Origin: Nitrospira sp. CG24E
GTDB lineage: Bacteria > Nitrospirota > Nitrospiria > Nitrospirales > Nitrospiraceae
Assembly: GCA_002869895.2 (NCBI GenBank)
Contig: NEWP02000030.1
Location: 7,759-64,037, forward strand
DNA length: 56,279 nucleotides
Direction of reading: 5' to 3'
This document shows positions 44,758-53,637 of the stretch, piece after piece. The position numbers and the translations under genes are program-made. How positions within the stretch are numbered: position 1 is the first letter of the stretch; the number at the start of each line of letters is the position of its first letter. A model generated the notes under the pieces. It was not told the DNA's origin. It did no database searches and saw only the letters and a list, made by a program, of their open reading frames with translations.

Positions 44758-45393
44758 ATGTCGACGTTGCGTTCTCACGCCGCACTATTTGGGTTGTATG
44801 TCATTCTCGACCCATCGGTCTGTGGCGATCGCTCTCTCACTGACATTCTGAAGGAAGCCGCCAGAGCAGGGGCCCGACTCTTTCAGTATCGAAATAAGTC
44901 CGCCTCGATGAAGGAGGCCTATGCTGAAGCGCTGCTTCTGCGGAAAATCGCCTTGGATGCCGGTGTGACGTTCATTGTCAACGATCGCTGCGATCTGGCC
45001 TTGGCCGTCGATGCGGATGGAGTTCATCTGGGGCAGGGAGACTTGCCGCTTGGCTTGGCGAGAAAAGTGATGGGTCCAAACAAGCTGATCGGGATCTCAA
45101 CACACAATCCAGAGCAGGTTCAGAAAGCTACTGTGGGGAACCCGGACTATCTTGGCTTTGGTCCTATTTTCAAACCTGCTTCCAAACAGGACCACGATCC
45201 GGTAGTAGGGCTTGATGGATTACGTGCTATACGAAAGCTCACCTCGTTACCGGTTTTTGCCATTGGCGGAATTCAGCTCGATCAGGCAGCGGAGGTGATG
45301 CGAACCGGCGCGGACGGGATCGCGGTCATCTCAGCGATCCTCAAGGCTCCGGATATCAGCCAGGCCGTAAAATCGTTCCTTGCCCGGATGTGA
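44758..45393 (+). CDS. thiE: Thiamine-phosphate synthase
   Basis: Joins the thiazole and pyrimidine moieties of thiamine. The 211-residue product has FQYRNKSAS (pyrophosphate binding), FIVNDRCDLALAVDADGVHL and LGFGPIFKPASKQDHDPVVG, then VFAIGGIQLDQAAEVMRTG, all diagnostic of ThiE. TACAAT at 44744-44749 lies only nine bases before ATG 44758, so the mRNA could be leaderless or the promoter lies elsewhere. No TPP riboswitch was recognised in the 107-base leader. It is convergent with bioD. Confidence 0.95.
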   Translation: MSTLRSHAALFGLYVILDPSVCGDRSLTDILKEAARAGARLFQYRNKSASMKEAYAEALLLRKIALDAGVTFIVNDRCDLALAVDADGVHLGQGDLPLGLARKVMGPNKLIGISTHNPEQVQKATVGNPDYLGFGPIFKPASKQDHDPVVGLDGLRAIRKLTSLPVFAIGGIQLDQAAEVMRTGADGIAVISAILKAPDISQAVKSFLARM

Positions 45394-45460
45394 GCCCGCA
45401 TGATTCATGACGCTTCTGCTGCAAGCGCGGATACGCGGCTGTGACGGGCAGTCTCGCCGT

Positions 45461-46381
45461 TCAGCCCTTCGACATACTGTTGGGGACTGGCGCCCTTCTT
45501 TTTGGCGCCTGTCCCTGTCTGCGAAGCGGGACAGGCACCGCCACAGATGGCGGAGCCAGTCCCCTGGCCTCCGAGTGCCCGTCGCGCTTCGCGTCTGCGC
45601 GCTTTCGCGACGAACCTTCACGAATCATGCGGGCTAAGACCAACCTCATCAACTTCGTGATTGTAGCCGTGCCAGCCAGTTTGGCGGCTTCACTTTGAAA
45701 GTTCCGTTCGAGGGCAGCTCGATAGGGAAGTGGACCGATCACAGGCACAACGGCTAGATGCCTGAGAAGCCGAATCGTTGACTGTTCTTGCCCCTGTACG
45801 GTTGCCGTCCTTCGAGGAAGCGACCTATTGAGGACCAGCGCAAGGACCGGTATATTTCGCCGGTGAAGCGCTCCGATTGTCAACATAGCATGGTTGATCC
45901 CCCCAAGGCTGACCCGCCCAACGACGATGGTCGGCAACTTCATCCGATAGATGAGGTCTGGCACATCGTGCTTTCGCATGATAGGTGTGAGCAGGCCGCC
46001 GATCCCTTCCACCAACAATATCTCATGCTGCAATTGAAGCTTTCGAAATGTCCGCATAATACGCGGCATCGTCACTCTTCTATTCTCAAGACGAGCTGCA
46101 TCCAGCGGAGCCAATGGACGGCGAAAGGCATAGGGCCTGATCTCTGTGAGCAAATCGCGGCTCCCTGCTGCTGTGCGGAGCCGCGCTGCATCGGACCCGC
46201 TACCAGCGGGTGATTTCAGGCCTGTCTCAATCGGCTTCATCACACCGACTTCCTGCCCCTGCTTGCGCAAGGCTATAGCCAGAGCAGCTGTCACAACCGT
46301 CTTGCCGACACCAGTATCGGTCGCAGTGATAAAAACCCCTCGCGAGCTGGAAGCATTAGCCGGTTGTTTTGTTCGTCGCAT
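45461..46381 (-). CDS. bioD: Dethiobiotin synthetase with repeat-encoded C-terminal extension
   Basis: Forms the ureido ring of dethiobiotin from DAPA, CO2 and ATP. The 306-residue product has GVFITATDTGVGKTVVTAAL (P-loop), KPIETG, and LLVEGIGGLLTPIMRKHDV, all typical of BioD (usually 220-240 aa). The core ends near residue 255. The last ~50 residues are not family-like; residues about 273-300 (RGLAPPSVAVPVPLRRQG and following) are encoded by the REP-like palindrome R3. ATG 46381 is the chosen start; an upstream extension to 46456 has no support. An SDR gene lies upstream on the same strand. Other biotin genes are not in the window. Confidence 0.9.
   Translation of the reverse strand: MRRTKQPANASSSRGVFITATDTGVGKTVVTAALAIALRKQGQEVGVMKPIETGLKSPAGSGSDAARLRTAAGSRDLLTEIRPYAFRRPLAPLDAARLENRRVTMPRIMRTFRKLQLQHEILLVEGIGGLLTPIMRKHDVPDLIYRMKLPTIVVGRVSLGGINHAMLTIGALHRRNIPVLALVLNRSLPRRTATVQGQEQSTIRLLRHLAVVPVIGPLPYRAALERNFQSEAAKLAGTATITKLMRLVLARMIREGSSRKRADAKRDGHSEARGLAPPSVAVPVPLRRQGQAPKRRAPVPNSMSKG
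45482..45564. repeat. REP-like palindrome R3 inside the 3' end of bioD
   Basis: GGGGACTGGC (45482-45491) and GCCAGTCCCC (45555-45564) are perfect complements; an inner CCTGTCCC/GGGACAGG stem matches R2. The element lies entirely inside the bioD frame, which reads through it and stops 19 bases beyond. Confidence 0.9.
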
Positions 46382-46471
46382 GCGATGGAATTTAGCAGAA
46401 TGCTGAAAGATTGTGTTGGTATGCTCAAAGTTTGATGGTCCGAACGTATGGCCCAACAGGAGGGCCTTCCC

Positions 46472-46598
46472 GCAGGATGCTCAAAAAGTTCTTCCAGCAA
46501 GGCCGCAGCGAGTGCAGGCCCGAGGCGTACCCTTGTGGTACGTTGAGGGTCTAAACGATGCGAGAACGCTGCTGGAAGACTTTTTCAGCGTCCTGCTA
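46472..46598. repeat. REP-like palindrome R5 (GCTGAAAAAGTCTTCCAGCA family)
   Basis: GCAGGATGCTCAAAAAGTTC at 46472 and GACTTTTTCAGCGTCCTGC ending at 46596 are near-complementary 27-base arms; the centre includes GCAAGGCCGCAGCGAGTG. The right edge supplies the TAG stop codon of the SDR gene. R6 and R7 share the arm words. Confidence 0.88.
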
Positions 46599-47339
46599 AA
46601 GATTCCGGCTGTCACAGTTCCACACCTGCCCCGATACATCGCTTTGTAACGCCAGATGTAACACAGTCCTGGCCACTTCCCCTCGCGACGGTGGCCTGCC
46701 CAACCGATGGCTATTCCACTGATTGTCCGCCGGAATGGATTCCTCAGATAGCCCCGTCGACTGCCAGCCTGGCAAGAGAAGATTTATACGCACGTTTCCC
46801 GCTCCCCACTCTTGAGCGGCTGTCTGGACCAGACCGATGAGACCGGCTTTTGAAGCAGCATAGGCTGCTTGCCCCGTTGAGCCATGAAACCCAGCATGCG
46901 ACCCAATCACGACGATCGACCCGCCGCCGCGAGCAAGGAGGGGAGGGGCCATAGCACGAAGACAGTGAAAGGTTCCCGTCAAATTTGTGGCCAATATCTC
47001 GGCCCAATCTTCTTCTCGCTGTTTCAGCACAAGGCTGCTTCCTCCAATCCCGGCATTGCAGACATATACCGAGGTGAACGGTGCGCGGCGGCAGGAGGCT
47101 TCCACCATCTGCTGCACTGCGCCAGACTCGCGAATATCAGCTTCATAGAGCGCCCCACCGCCACCAACAGACAACACGCGTGTGAGCGTCTCTTCCGCCG
47201 CTGCCTTGTTTCGATGGTAATGAACCCCGACAAGCCAGCCTTCTGCAGCAAAGGCCAAGCTGATGGCCCGACCAATCCCTCCGGACGCACCGGTCACAAG
47301 GACTGACTGAGTCCGGTCAATTCGGTTTGTTTGGTTCAT
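46596..47339 (-). CDS. Short-chain dehydrogenase/reductase (SDR), FabG-like
   Basis: The 247-residue product has the Rossmann motif TGASGGIG, NAG (CNAGIGGSSLVL), the catalytic Ser (IVVIGSHAGFHGS) and YAASK, so the catalytic set is complete. It resembles 3-oxoacyl-ACP reductase but could act on another substrate; no fatty-acid cluster is adjacent. ATG 47339 gives MNQTNRIDRTQSVLVTGASG: the first ~8 residues are encoded by the G/T-rich arm of repeat A9. The TAG stop is at the edge of R5. bioD follows downstream after about 215 bases. Confidence 0.88.
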   Translation of the reverse strand: MNQTNRIDRTQSVLVTGASGGIGRAISLAFAAEGWLVGVHYHRNKAAAEETLTRVLSVGGGGALYEADIRESGAVQQMVEASCRRAPFTSVYVCNAGIGGSSLVLKQREEDWAEILATNLTGTFHCLRAMAPPLLARGGGSIVVIGSHAGFHGSTGQAAYAASKAGLIGLVQTAAQEWGAGNVRINLLLPGWQSTGLSEESIPADNQWNSHRLGRPPSRGEVARTVLHLALQSDVSGQVWNCDSRNL

Positions 47340-47388
47340 ATGGTTTGTTTGGTTAAGTCAGATCAACTCAACCAAATAAACCAAATAA
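47310..47388. repeat. Composite inverted repeat A9 (TTTGGTTTG family), divergent gene pair
   Basis: The left arm (47310-47354) contains GGTTTGTTTGGTTCATATGG; the right arm (47365-47388) is ACTCAACCAAATAAACCAAA. The left arm overlaps the first 30 bases of the SDR coding region on the minus strand. It lies between divergent genes, so a simple terminator role does not explain it. Confidence 0.85.
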
Positions 47389-47476
47389 TGGTCCGAACGC
47401 AAGGCCGTTCTCTTGCCGCCTCCAGGAAGCCTATGGTACCGTCACCCAGAACGTTCACCAGTGGAGAACCCTGCGC

Positions 47477-48406
47477 ATGCCGCTCAATACACCGGGCTAT
47501 CGAACAGCTTTCATGTTGGGAACAGTCCTGCTACTCCTAGGAAGCACCTGGTCAGCGTCCCTTGCAATAGAAGATGCCGGTGCAATTGCCCAATCCGCAG
47601 ACTATTTCCCCGATCAGATCGGAAGCGAATGGCGCTATCGTGGACAGATTACTGAAGGGCCCCTCCAAACGATCGAACATAAGTTTTTTTCCAATGTCTC
47701 TTCTATTACCGGCACAAAAAATCTTAAGGGCATGACGGTCACCGTGTACCATGATACCAATCCCGGCAACCATGGCCCGTCGGATAGTTTCTATCGCCGC
47801 GATACAGTTGGCATCGTCTATTACGGCTCTGAACCCGGCACGCCCTTTGAAAAACAGTTGGTGCCCTATCAGATCGTGCGTTTCCCCATGAAGCTTTCGA
47901 CTTCCTTCGCGCAATTCGACCGCAAGGGGGTGGACTTCGGCACCGATCTGGATCGGGATGGCATTAACGAAAAAGCCGATGCACAAGGCGATTCCACTGT
48001 CGTGGGGCAGGAATCGATCACCGTGCCGGCCGGGACGTTTAAGAATGCCGTGAAGGTGGAAGCGCGTATGTACATGCAGATTCATCTCTCCGGTGCGAAG
48101 AAGACCGCTCTCGGGACCGATGTGATGACCGCCTGGTTCGTCAAGGACGTGGGCTTGGTCAAATACGTGGAGCGGCAAGAACTCGCGCCCTTGGAAGACC
48201 GAGGCGTGGTGACGGATATTATGGAGGAACTGGAGTCGTACGAGGTGAAGGCGCCTAAGGCCTCACTCGGGGGGCACGAAGCCCCGACGGAGGGTCTGTT
48301 CGCTGATAACGCGGGCCACGACAAATTGCGTCAGGTACTCTTCACCACCGGCTTTCGCTCCCACTCCGGACAATCGATGGCCGCCGAACGGCTGACGGCC
48401 CACTAA
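47477..48406 (+). CDS. Secreted protein, unknown function, 3' end overlapping putA
   Basis: The 309-residue product has an N-terminal signal peptide (hydrophobic residues 13-26) with probable cleavage near SLA-IED. The mature domain (about 35-255) has a beta-rich pattern (SEWRYRGQITEGPLQTIEHK, ITVPAGTFKNAVKVEARMY) reminiscent of many exported DUF proteins; no family is named. Residues 263-309 are encoded in the 144-base overlap with the convergent putA gene and are Gly/His/Ala-rich, probably an extension. Alternative start ATG 47513. Upstream lies A9. Confidence 0.72.
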   Translation: MPLNTPGYRTAFMLGTVLLLLGSTWSASLAIEDAGAIAQSADYFPDQIGSEWRYRGQITEGPLQTIEHKFFSNVSSITGTKNLKGMTVTVYHDTNPGNHGPSDSFYRRDTVGIVYYGSEPGTPFEKQLVPYQIVRFPMKLSTSFAQFDRKGVDFGTDLDRDGINEKADAQGDSTVVGQESITVPAGTFKNAVKVEARMYMQIHLSGAKKTALGTDVMTAWFVKDVGLVKYVERQELAPLEDRGVVTDIMEELESYEVKAPKASLGGHEAPTEGLFADNAGHDKLRQVLFTTGFRSHSGQSMAAERLTAH

Positions 48407-51220
48407 AGCCCCGGTGATGGGACGATTCAGATAGAGATTCCCGACATCGAACCTCTGTTGTGCCAGCTCCAGATAGGCCGGGCTTCGTGAATAGACTCCA
48501 CCCGTGAGTGCATAGGCCGTCGAATTAGCCAGGTCCAGGGCTTGATGAAAAGACTGGGCCTTCATTACTGCGAGGACCGGCCCAAAGATTTCCTCTTGGG
48601 CTATTCGATGGATCGGCACGACATCCGCAAAAACCGTTGGCCCGACATAACACCCAGGCTCCGGCACTGCGCGCTCCACTAGAAGACCTGCTTCTTTTTT
48701 TCCGATCTCGACATATTCCTGAATTTTCAACTGCGCGCGACGATCGATGACCGGCCCGACCTGTGTGCCGGGCTCTTCAGGATTTCCCACCTTGAGGCTC
48801 AGGACAGATTCCTTCAGGCGATCGAGAAAAGTGTCATAGATCGCAGCATGCACAATTGCCCGCGAGCAGGCGGAGCATTTCTGTCCCGCATAGCCGGTGA
48901 ACGATGAGACCACCCCTGTGATCGCGTCGTCGAGATCCGCAGTTTCATCCACAATAATCGCATTTTTCCCTCCCATCTCTGCCAGCACACGCTTGACCAC
49001 CCGTTGCCCCGGCATGAGCGTACCCGCATCCTTGAGGATACCGAGTCCCACATCCTTTGAACCGGTAAAGGCAATCGTCGCAATATCTGGGTGGCATACC
49101 AATGATCGTCCGATGTCTGGTCCACCAGGCAGACAGCAGACAACCCCTTCAGGTACGCCGGCCTCCCGCAAGATCTCTGTGAGCCAATACCCCATCATGG
49201 GTGAACGTTCTGAGGGCTTGAAGATCACGGGATTCCCTGTCACAAGCGCCGCTGAGACCATACCGGCAGGAATCGCCAGCGGAAAATTCCATGGAGCCAT
49301 CACGGCTGTTACTCCGCGAGGACTATAGAGCCGATAGTTCAACTCTCCCGGCTCCTGTCCTAAGCGTTTCGAAGGGGAGAGCCTGAGCCAGTCTGCCGCA
49401 TAAAATTCCAGAAAATCGATCGCTTCCGCAATGTCAGCATCCGCCTCTCGCCAAGGCTTCCCACATTCTAAAATCTCCCAGGATGCCAATTCATCGCGTC
49501 TGCTCCTCATAAACGAAGCGGCCGTACGAAGAATCTCTACTCGTTGCTCTGTTGGGGCATTACGCCAAGATTCCAATGCCTCAACTGCCCGATGCACCGC
49601 CTGCTCGACATCATCCGCACTCGCGCTGTCAACAATACCCACAACTTCTTCCGGCCGTGCTGGGTTGCGGGATTCTATGGGGGGGCCTGTCAGGCCTTGT
49701 CCCTGAGAGGACAGAGTCCATTGCCGACCCAATTGTGATCTCACAGTTGCCAGAGCCTGCTGCATCATTGCTCGGCTATCGGCCCGCGAAAAATCCCGCG
49801 GCGGTTCATTTCGAAAGTCTGACGTACCGGAGTGATGAGAGAGATGCGGCTGCTTCAGCCCCTCGAGATGAGGTGCAGCCAACAAGGCCGTCAGAGGTTG
49901 AGACTCCACATACTCCTTCCGCAAGAACGATTCATTCGAGGTGTTTTCCAACAAACGTCGCACAAGATAGGCCATGCCTGGAAGCAGCTCACCCACCGGA
50001 GTATAGAGTCGCAATCGCCGCCCAAGCTGTGTCATGGCCTGTTGAAATGGTTCCGCCATGCCGAAGATCATCTGATACTCCCAAGTCTCCGGAGGGAGAC
50101 TGAGCGATTCCGCCACCGCCTCGATGTAGGCCAAGGTACGCAGGTTGTGTGTCCCGAAGGCCGGCCGAATGATGGAGGTTTGAGACAGCAGGAGGCGAGT
50201 GAGCATTTCGTAGTTGACGTCTGTCTCGATCTTCTGTTCAAAGAGAGGGACAGGCCAGCCCCGCTGCCTGTAACGAACCCTGTCTGAATCCCAATAGGCC
50301 CCCTTGACCAATCGAATCGTGATCGGCGCCCCACGCCTGTGGGTCCAAGCCAAGAGTCGCTCTATATCTTCTGACGTTTCCCGATGATAAGCCTGCAACG
50401 CGAGACCAGCATAGGGATAGTCTTTGTAGGACGACTCTGCAAACAGCCTGATAAAGATCTCCACCAGCAAAGTCTTTGTCTCGGCTTGTTCCATATCGAA
50501 GATCAACGAAGCGGGGAGCCTTATGGCAAGATCGAGGATGGGGCCCAGCCTCGACAGCACAGAGCGATAACTTCCTTCCGGGTCGATCGGGTCGAGATGT
50601 GGGGAGAGGGCAGAGATTTTGATGGAAAGCTGGACGCGCGGGATCGGTCCGAGATGGTCCCGTTCCAGCAGGGGAAGGGGAGGCCAGTGCGAAGCTTCTC
50701 GCGCAAGGAACGTGAGGGCTTCGAGACAGCGATCACGGTACCGGTCAGCCTCGCGATCGCTGATGGTCGCTTCACCCAGCAAATCGACTGACCAGGCTCG
50801 CCCATGTCGCCAAAGATCGCTCAACCGGGGCGCCGCTTCCTCGACTGTCGCTCCGGCAATAAAGTTGCGCCCCATATGTTCGATCTGGCTTCTGATCGCC
50901 TTGCCGCTGAGTCTGGCCCCCAAGCTGGTAGCGGACATGGCTCTTAGCCCCCAGTGACTGCCGAAGAGAGCCGCCTCTCCATCGCCGAAGTACTCGCGAG
51001 CCAGCGAGACCACCTGTCCATCGTCTGTGATGGAGGGCAGAACATCGATAAAGCGAAAGAGCTGGGCCTTAAAGTGGCTGTCATGCATAGCCAAATTGAG
51101 AGCCTGGTGCGACCACCAACGACCCTCGAAGACTGTCGGAGCTTTCCCGGCAGCGAGACGAGCCAGCCCTTCGCCGATATGGTTGATCGCGGATTCTGAA
51201 GGAGGAGATAGAGCCGGCAT
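48263..51220 (-). CDS. putA: Bifunctional proline dehydrogenase/glutamate-5-semialdehyde dehydrogenase
   Basis: Oxidises proline to glutamate in two steps. The 985-residue protein has an N-terminal PRODH domain (LIFDMEQAETKTLLVEIFIR, and TIRLVKGAYWDSDRVRYRQR) and a C-terminal ALDH domain (ENRNPARPEE-like region, MAPWNFPLAIPAGMVSAAL, AFTGSKDVGLGILKDAGTL, LAEMGGKNAIIVDETADL, GYAGQKCSACSRAIVHA with catalytic Cys). There is no RHH DNA-binding domain, so it is not an autoregulator like E. coli PutA. ATG 51220 (GAGG upstream on the minus strand) is preferred over an extension to 51475 into the desaturase region. The stop overlaps the 47477 gene. Confidence 0.93.
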   Translation of the reverse strand: MPALSPPSESAINHIGEGLARLAAGKAPTVFEGRWWSHQALNLAMHDSHFKAQLFRFIDVLPSITDDGQVVSLAREYFGDGEAALFGSHWGLRAMSATSLGARLSGKAIRSQIEHMGRNFIAGATVEEAAPRLSDLWRHGRAWSVDLLGEATISDREADRYRDRCLEALTFLAREASHWPPLPLLERDHLGPIPRVQLSIKISALSPHLDPIDPEGSYRSVLSRLGPILDLAIRLPASLIFDMEQAETKTLLVEIFIRLFAESSYKDYPYAGLALQAYHRETSEDIERLLAWTHRRGAPITIRLVKGAYWDSDRVRYRQRGWPVPLFEQKIETDVNYEMLTRLLLSQTSIIRPAFGTHNLRTLAYIEAVAESLSLPPETWEYQMIFGMAEPFQQAMTQLGRRLRLYTPVGELLPGMAYLVRRLLENTSNESFLRKEYVESQPLTALLAAPHLEGLKQPHLSHHSGTSDFRNEPPRDFSRADSRAMMQQALATVRSQLGRQWTLSSQGQGLTGPPIESRNPARPEEVVGIVDSASADDVEQAVHRAVEALESWRNAPTEQRVEILRTAASFMRSRRDELASWEILECGKPWREADADIAEAIDFLEFYAADWLRLSPSKRLGQEPGELNYRLYSPRGVTAVMAPWNFPLAIPAGMVSAALVTGNPVIFKPSERSPMMGYWLTEILREAGVPEGVVCCLPGGPDIGRSLVCHPDIATIAFTGSKDVGLGILKDAGTLMPGQRVVKRVLAEMGGKNAIIVDETADLDDAITGVVSSFTGYAGQKCSACSRAIVHAAIYDTFLDRLKESVLSLKVGNPEEPGTQVGPVIDRRAQLKIQEYVEIGKKEAGLLVERAVPEPGCYVGPTVFADVVPIHRIAQEEIFGPVLAVMKAQSFHQALDLANSTAYALTGGVYSRSPAYLELAQQRFDVGNLYLNRPITGALVGRQPFGGHRLSGVGAKAGGEEYLTQFVVARVISEQTLRRGFVPPE

Positions 51221-51350
51221 CGGAACCTCACTGCAGTGGGACGGTGAGACACTGGCAGTATACACGAGCGCATTCTGTTGAAACATCTGTGCAACTTCGG
51301 TATGCTGTTGTACGTACTTTGCCTTCCCCCTGAAACAATATGGTGAAGCG

Positions 51351-52235
51351 ATGGCTGAGTGCTCCAAGGAGAGTATGATCGCGACAACGAGTGAAGCGAC
51401 ACAGGCAGAAGACGTATTTGAACCTTTAAACTTTGCGCTCTTTTGTGCGATCGTCATTGCCACGCTTGTCGGCATTCCGGTCTATGGCTATTACGTCGGA
51501 TTCAGCCTCTTCGACTGGGTCTTGTCATTCGTCATGTATATCGTCACTGGCATGGGCATCACCGTCGGCTATCATCGGTTGGTGTCACACCAGAGTTTCG
51601 AATGCCCTAACTGGGTCAAGGCCTCTATTCTCGTTGCAGGTGGTTGGGCGATGCAAAACTCCGCGCTCAAGTGGGGTGCGGATCACATTCGCCACCACGC
51701 CAAGACAGATGAAGAAGAGGACCCCTACAATGCCACCAAGGGATTCTGGCACAGCCACTGTGGCTGGCTCTTTTACGCCACCCCCTATCGCTCGCAGAAG
51801 TATGAGATCCGGCTCCGCCGAGACCCTGTCGTCATGTGGCAGGATCGGTATTATTGGCCCATCGTAGTCACGGGACTCCTGCTCCCATTTTTCCTGGGTC
51901 TCTGGCACGGTGGTTGGACGGGGGGCATTGGAGCCTTCCTCTTGGGCGGACTCTTCCGGATGTTCATGGTCTTGAACTCCACCTTCACCATCAATTCGCT
52001 CTGTCACATGGTCGGCACACAGCCCCATAGCACGAAGGACAGCAGCCGTAATAGCTGGCTGGTCTCCTTCGTCAGTTTCGGCGAGGGTTACCATAATTTT
52101 CATCACGCCTACGCGCGTGATTATCGCAACGGACCCAAGTGGTACAATTTCGACCCCTCCAAATGGATTATTTTCACCCTCTCGCTGATCGGACTTGCGA
52201 GCAATCTCCGCCGTAACGATCCCACCGTCGGATAA
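51351..52235 (+). CDS. Acyl-CoA desaturase (fatty-acid desaturase type 1)
   Basis: A membrane di-iron enzyme that inserts a double bond in a fatty-acyl chain, usually at position 9. The 294-residue product has four hydrophobic helices and three histidine boxes: GYHRLVSH (H75, H80), HIRHH (H112, H115, H116) and GYHNFHH (H248, H251, H252). A further His lies in NSLCHMVG. This pattern fits the SCD/OLE1-like bacterial group. ATG 51351 or ATG 51375. It is divergent from putA, with about 130 bases between the starts. Confidence 0.92.
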   Translation: MAECSKESMIATTSEATQAEDVFEPLNFALFCAIVIATLVGIPVYGYYVGFSLFDWVLSFVMYIVTGMGITVGYHRLVSHQSFECPNWVKASILVAGGWAMQNSALKWGADHIRHHAKTDEEEDPYNATKGFWHSHCGWLFYATPYRSQKYEIRLRRDPVVMWQDRYYWPIVVTGLLLPFFLGLWHGGWTGGIGAFLLGGLFRMFMVLNSTFTINSLCHMVGTQPHSTKDSSRNSWLVSFVSFGEGYHNFHHAYARDYRNGPKWYNFDPSKWIIFTLSLIGLASNLRRNDPTVG

Positions 52236-52376
52236 GAATCATAGTTCTATTCCCCCATTGAACCAGACGCAGCCGCGCAATAGGCCCATTTTCTTTCGCC
52301 TCTACGCTGGCTTAAAATAGATCAACTGGCTCACGAATTAGTTCCATTCGATCGTGATGTAGAGGAGGAGTGCTTC

Positions 52377-53252
52377 ATGACTGATCACCAACCGGCTGGA
52401 CCACAGACCGGCCACGGAAAAGACAATATTATTCCTGGCGTCAAATATGTCATCGCTGTCAGCAGCGGCAAGGGAGGCGTCGGCAAATCCACGGTCTCCG
52501 TGAATCTTGCAGTTGCCATGGCCTTAACCGGCGCCAAGGTTGGACTGCTCGACGCGGATATCTATGGCCCGAACATCCCCATGATGATGGGCGTCAGCAA
52601 GCCCCCGGAACAGATAGATGGAAAGATCGCTCCAGCCGAGAGCCATGGAGTCAAACTCATTTCCATGGGATTCTTCGTACCGGAAGATCAGGCTGTCGTC
52701 TGGCGGGGCCCGATGGTTCATACCGCCATCCAGCAACTGTTTCGGGACGTACTCTGGGGCGAGCTGGATTACTTACTCATCGACCTGCCGCCAGGCACCG
52801 GTGACGCGCAGCTCACCCTCACCCAGTTGGTTCCCTTGACCGGCGCCGTCACCGTCACCACGCCGCAGGAAGTTGCCCTGCACGATGTGCGCAAAGGCAT
52901 GATGATGTTCCAGAAGGTCAATGTGCCGCTCCTCGGCATTGTCGAGAACATGAGTTATTTCCTCTGCGGCCACTGCGGTGAGCGCACAGAAATTTTCTCG
53001 CATGGGGGCGGGGAGCGAGCCGCAGCCAAGCTGGGCATCCCCTTTCTCGGCCGTATTCCGATCGATCCGGCCATTCGAGACGGAGGCGACTCCGGCACCC
53101 CAATCGTGATGGCCGACCCAGCCTCTCCACAATCCGCTGCGTTCAGAGAGATTGCACAGAAGATTATCGCGGAAGTGACCGGCGCGACCAAAGACGTTCC
53201 ACCGATCGAAAGCCTGTTGAGCAAAATCAAGAGCCCGTTTTCGAAAACATAG
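52377..53252 (+). CDS. mrp: Mrp/ApbC-type Fe-S cluster carrier ATPase
   Basis: A P-loop ATPase that delivers Fe-S clusters. The 291-residue product has GKGGVGKST at 31-39 (deviant Walker A), [26 protein letters not shown] and two conserved Cys, C197 and C200 (LCGHCG), as in the family. The N-terminal DUF59 domain of larger Mrp proteins is absent. GAGGAGG upstream (52361-52367) is the ribosome site. The next gene encodes a Rieske ferredoxin 26 bases later; a supply of Fe-S clusters to it is an attractive but untested link. Confidence 0.94.
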   Translation: MTDHQPAGPQTGHGKDNIIPGVKYVIAVSSGKGGVGKSTVSVNLAVAMALTGAKVGLLDADIYGPNIPMMMGVSKPPEQIDGKIAPAESHGVKLISMGFFVPEDQAVVWRGPMVHTAIQQLFRDVLWGELDYLLIDLPPGTGDAQLTLTQLVPLTGAVTVTTPQEVALHDVRKGMMMFQKVNVPLLGIVENMSYFLCGHCGERTEIFSHGGGERAAAKLGIPFLGRIPIDPAIRDGGDSGTPIVMADPASPQSAAFREIAQKIIAEVTGATKDVPPIESLLSKIKSPFSKT

Positions 53253-53278
53253 CCGACAGGCGAAAGGACGGAACTGCG

Positions 53279-53584
53279 ATGGGAGAGTTCGTACGCGTGA
53301 CGGACAGCGCCAATATGAAACCGGGCAGTGGTATCGTGGCAGAAGTGAACGGTAAAACTCTCGCCATCTTTAATGTAGACGGGGCATTCCACGTCATCGA
53401 CAATACATGTGTTCATCGGGGCGGCCCGCTGGGCGAAGGCGATCTGGCAGGCCACGTCGTTACCTGTCCATGGCATGGATGGGAGTACGATGTGGCGACC
53501 GGCGGATGCGTTAATAATCCTTCGGCAAAAGTCGTACGGTATCACGTGAAAGTCGAAGGAACCGACGTGAAGGCGCTCCTCTAA
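53279..53584 (+). CDS. Rieske [2Fe-2S] ferredoxin
   Basis: A small electron carrier of 101 residues. The cluster ligands are C44-x-H46 (CVHRGGPLGEG) and C63-xx-H66 (CPWHGWEY). No signal peptide or membrane anchor is seen, so it is soluble, like NirD or dioxygenase ferredoxins. The electron partner is not encoded next to it. AAAGGA lies 10 bases upstream. It is likely co-transcribed with mrp and perhaps with pdhA 53 bases downstream. Confidence 0.94.
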   Translation: MGEFVRVTDSANMKPGSGIVAEVNGKTLAIFNVDGAFHVIDNTCVHRGGPLGEGDLAGHVVTCPWHGWEYDVATGGCVNNPSAKVVRYHVKVEGTDVKALL

Positions 53585-53637
53585 ACCCAAAACATCAGGG
53601 TTGAGTCAGCCCTCAGCCACCATGCATAATACCAAGC

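Noticed and set aside
51221-51475. N-terminal extension of PutA to 51475
   Set aside because: It overlaps the divergent desaturase gene and its sequence is not PutA-like; ATG 51220 has a ribosome site.
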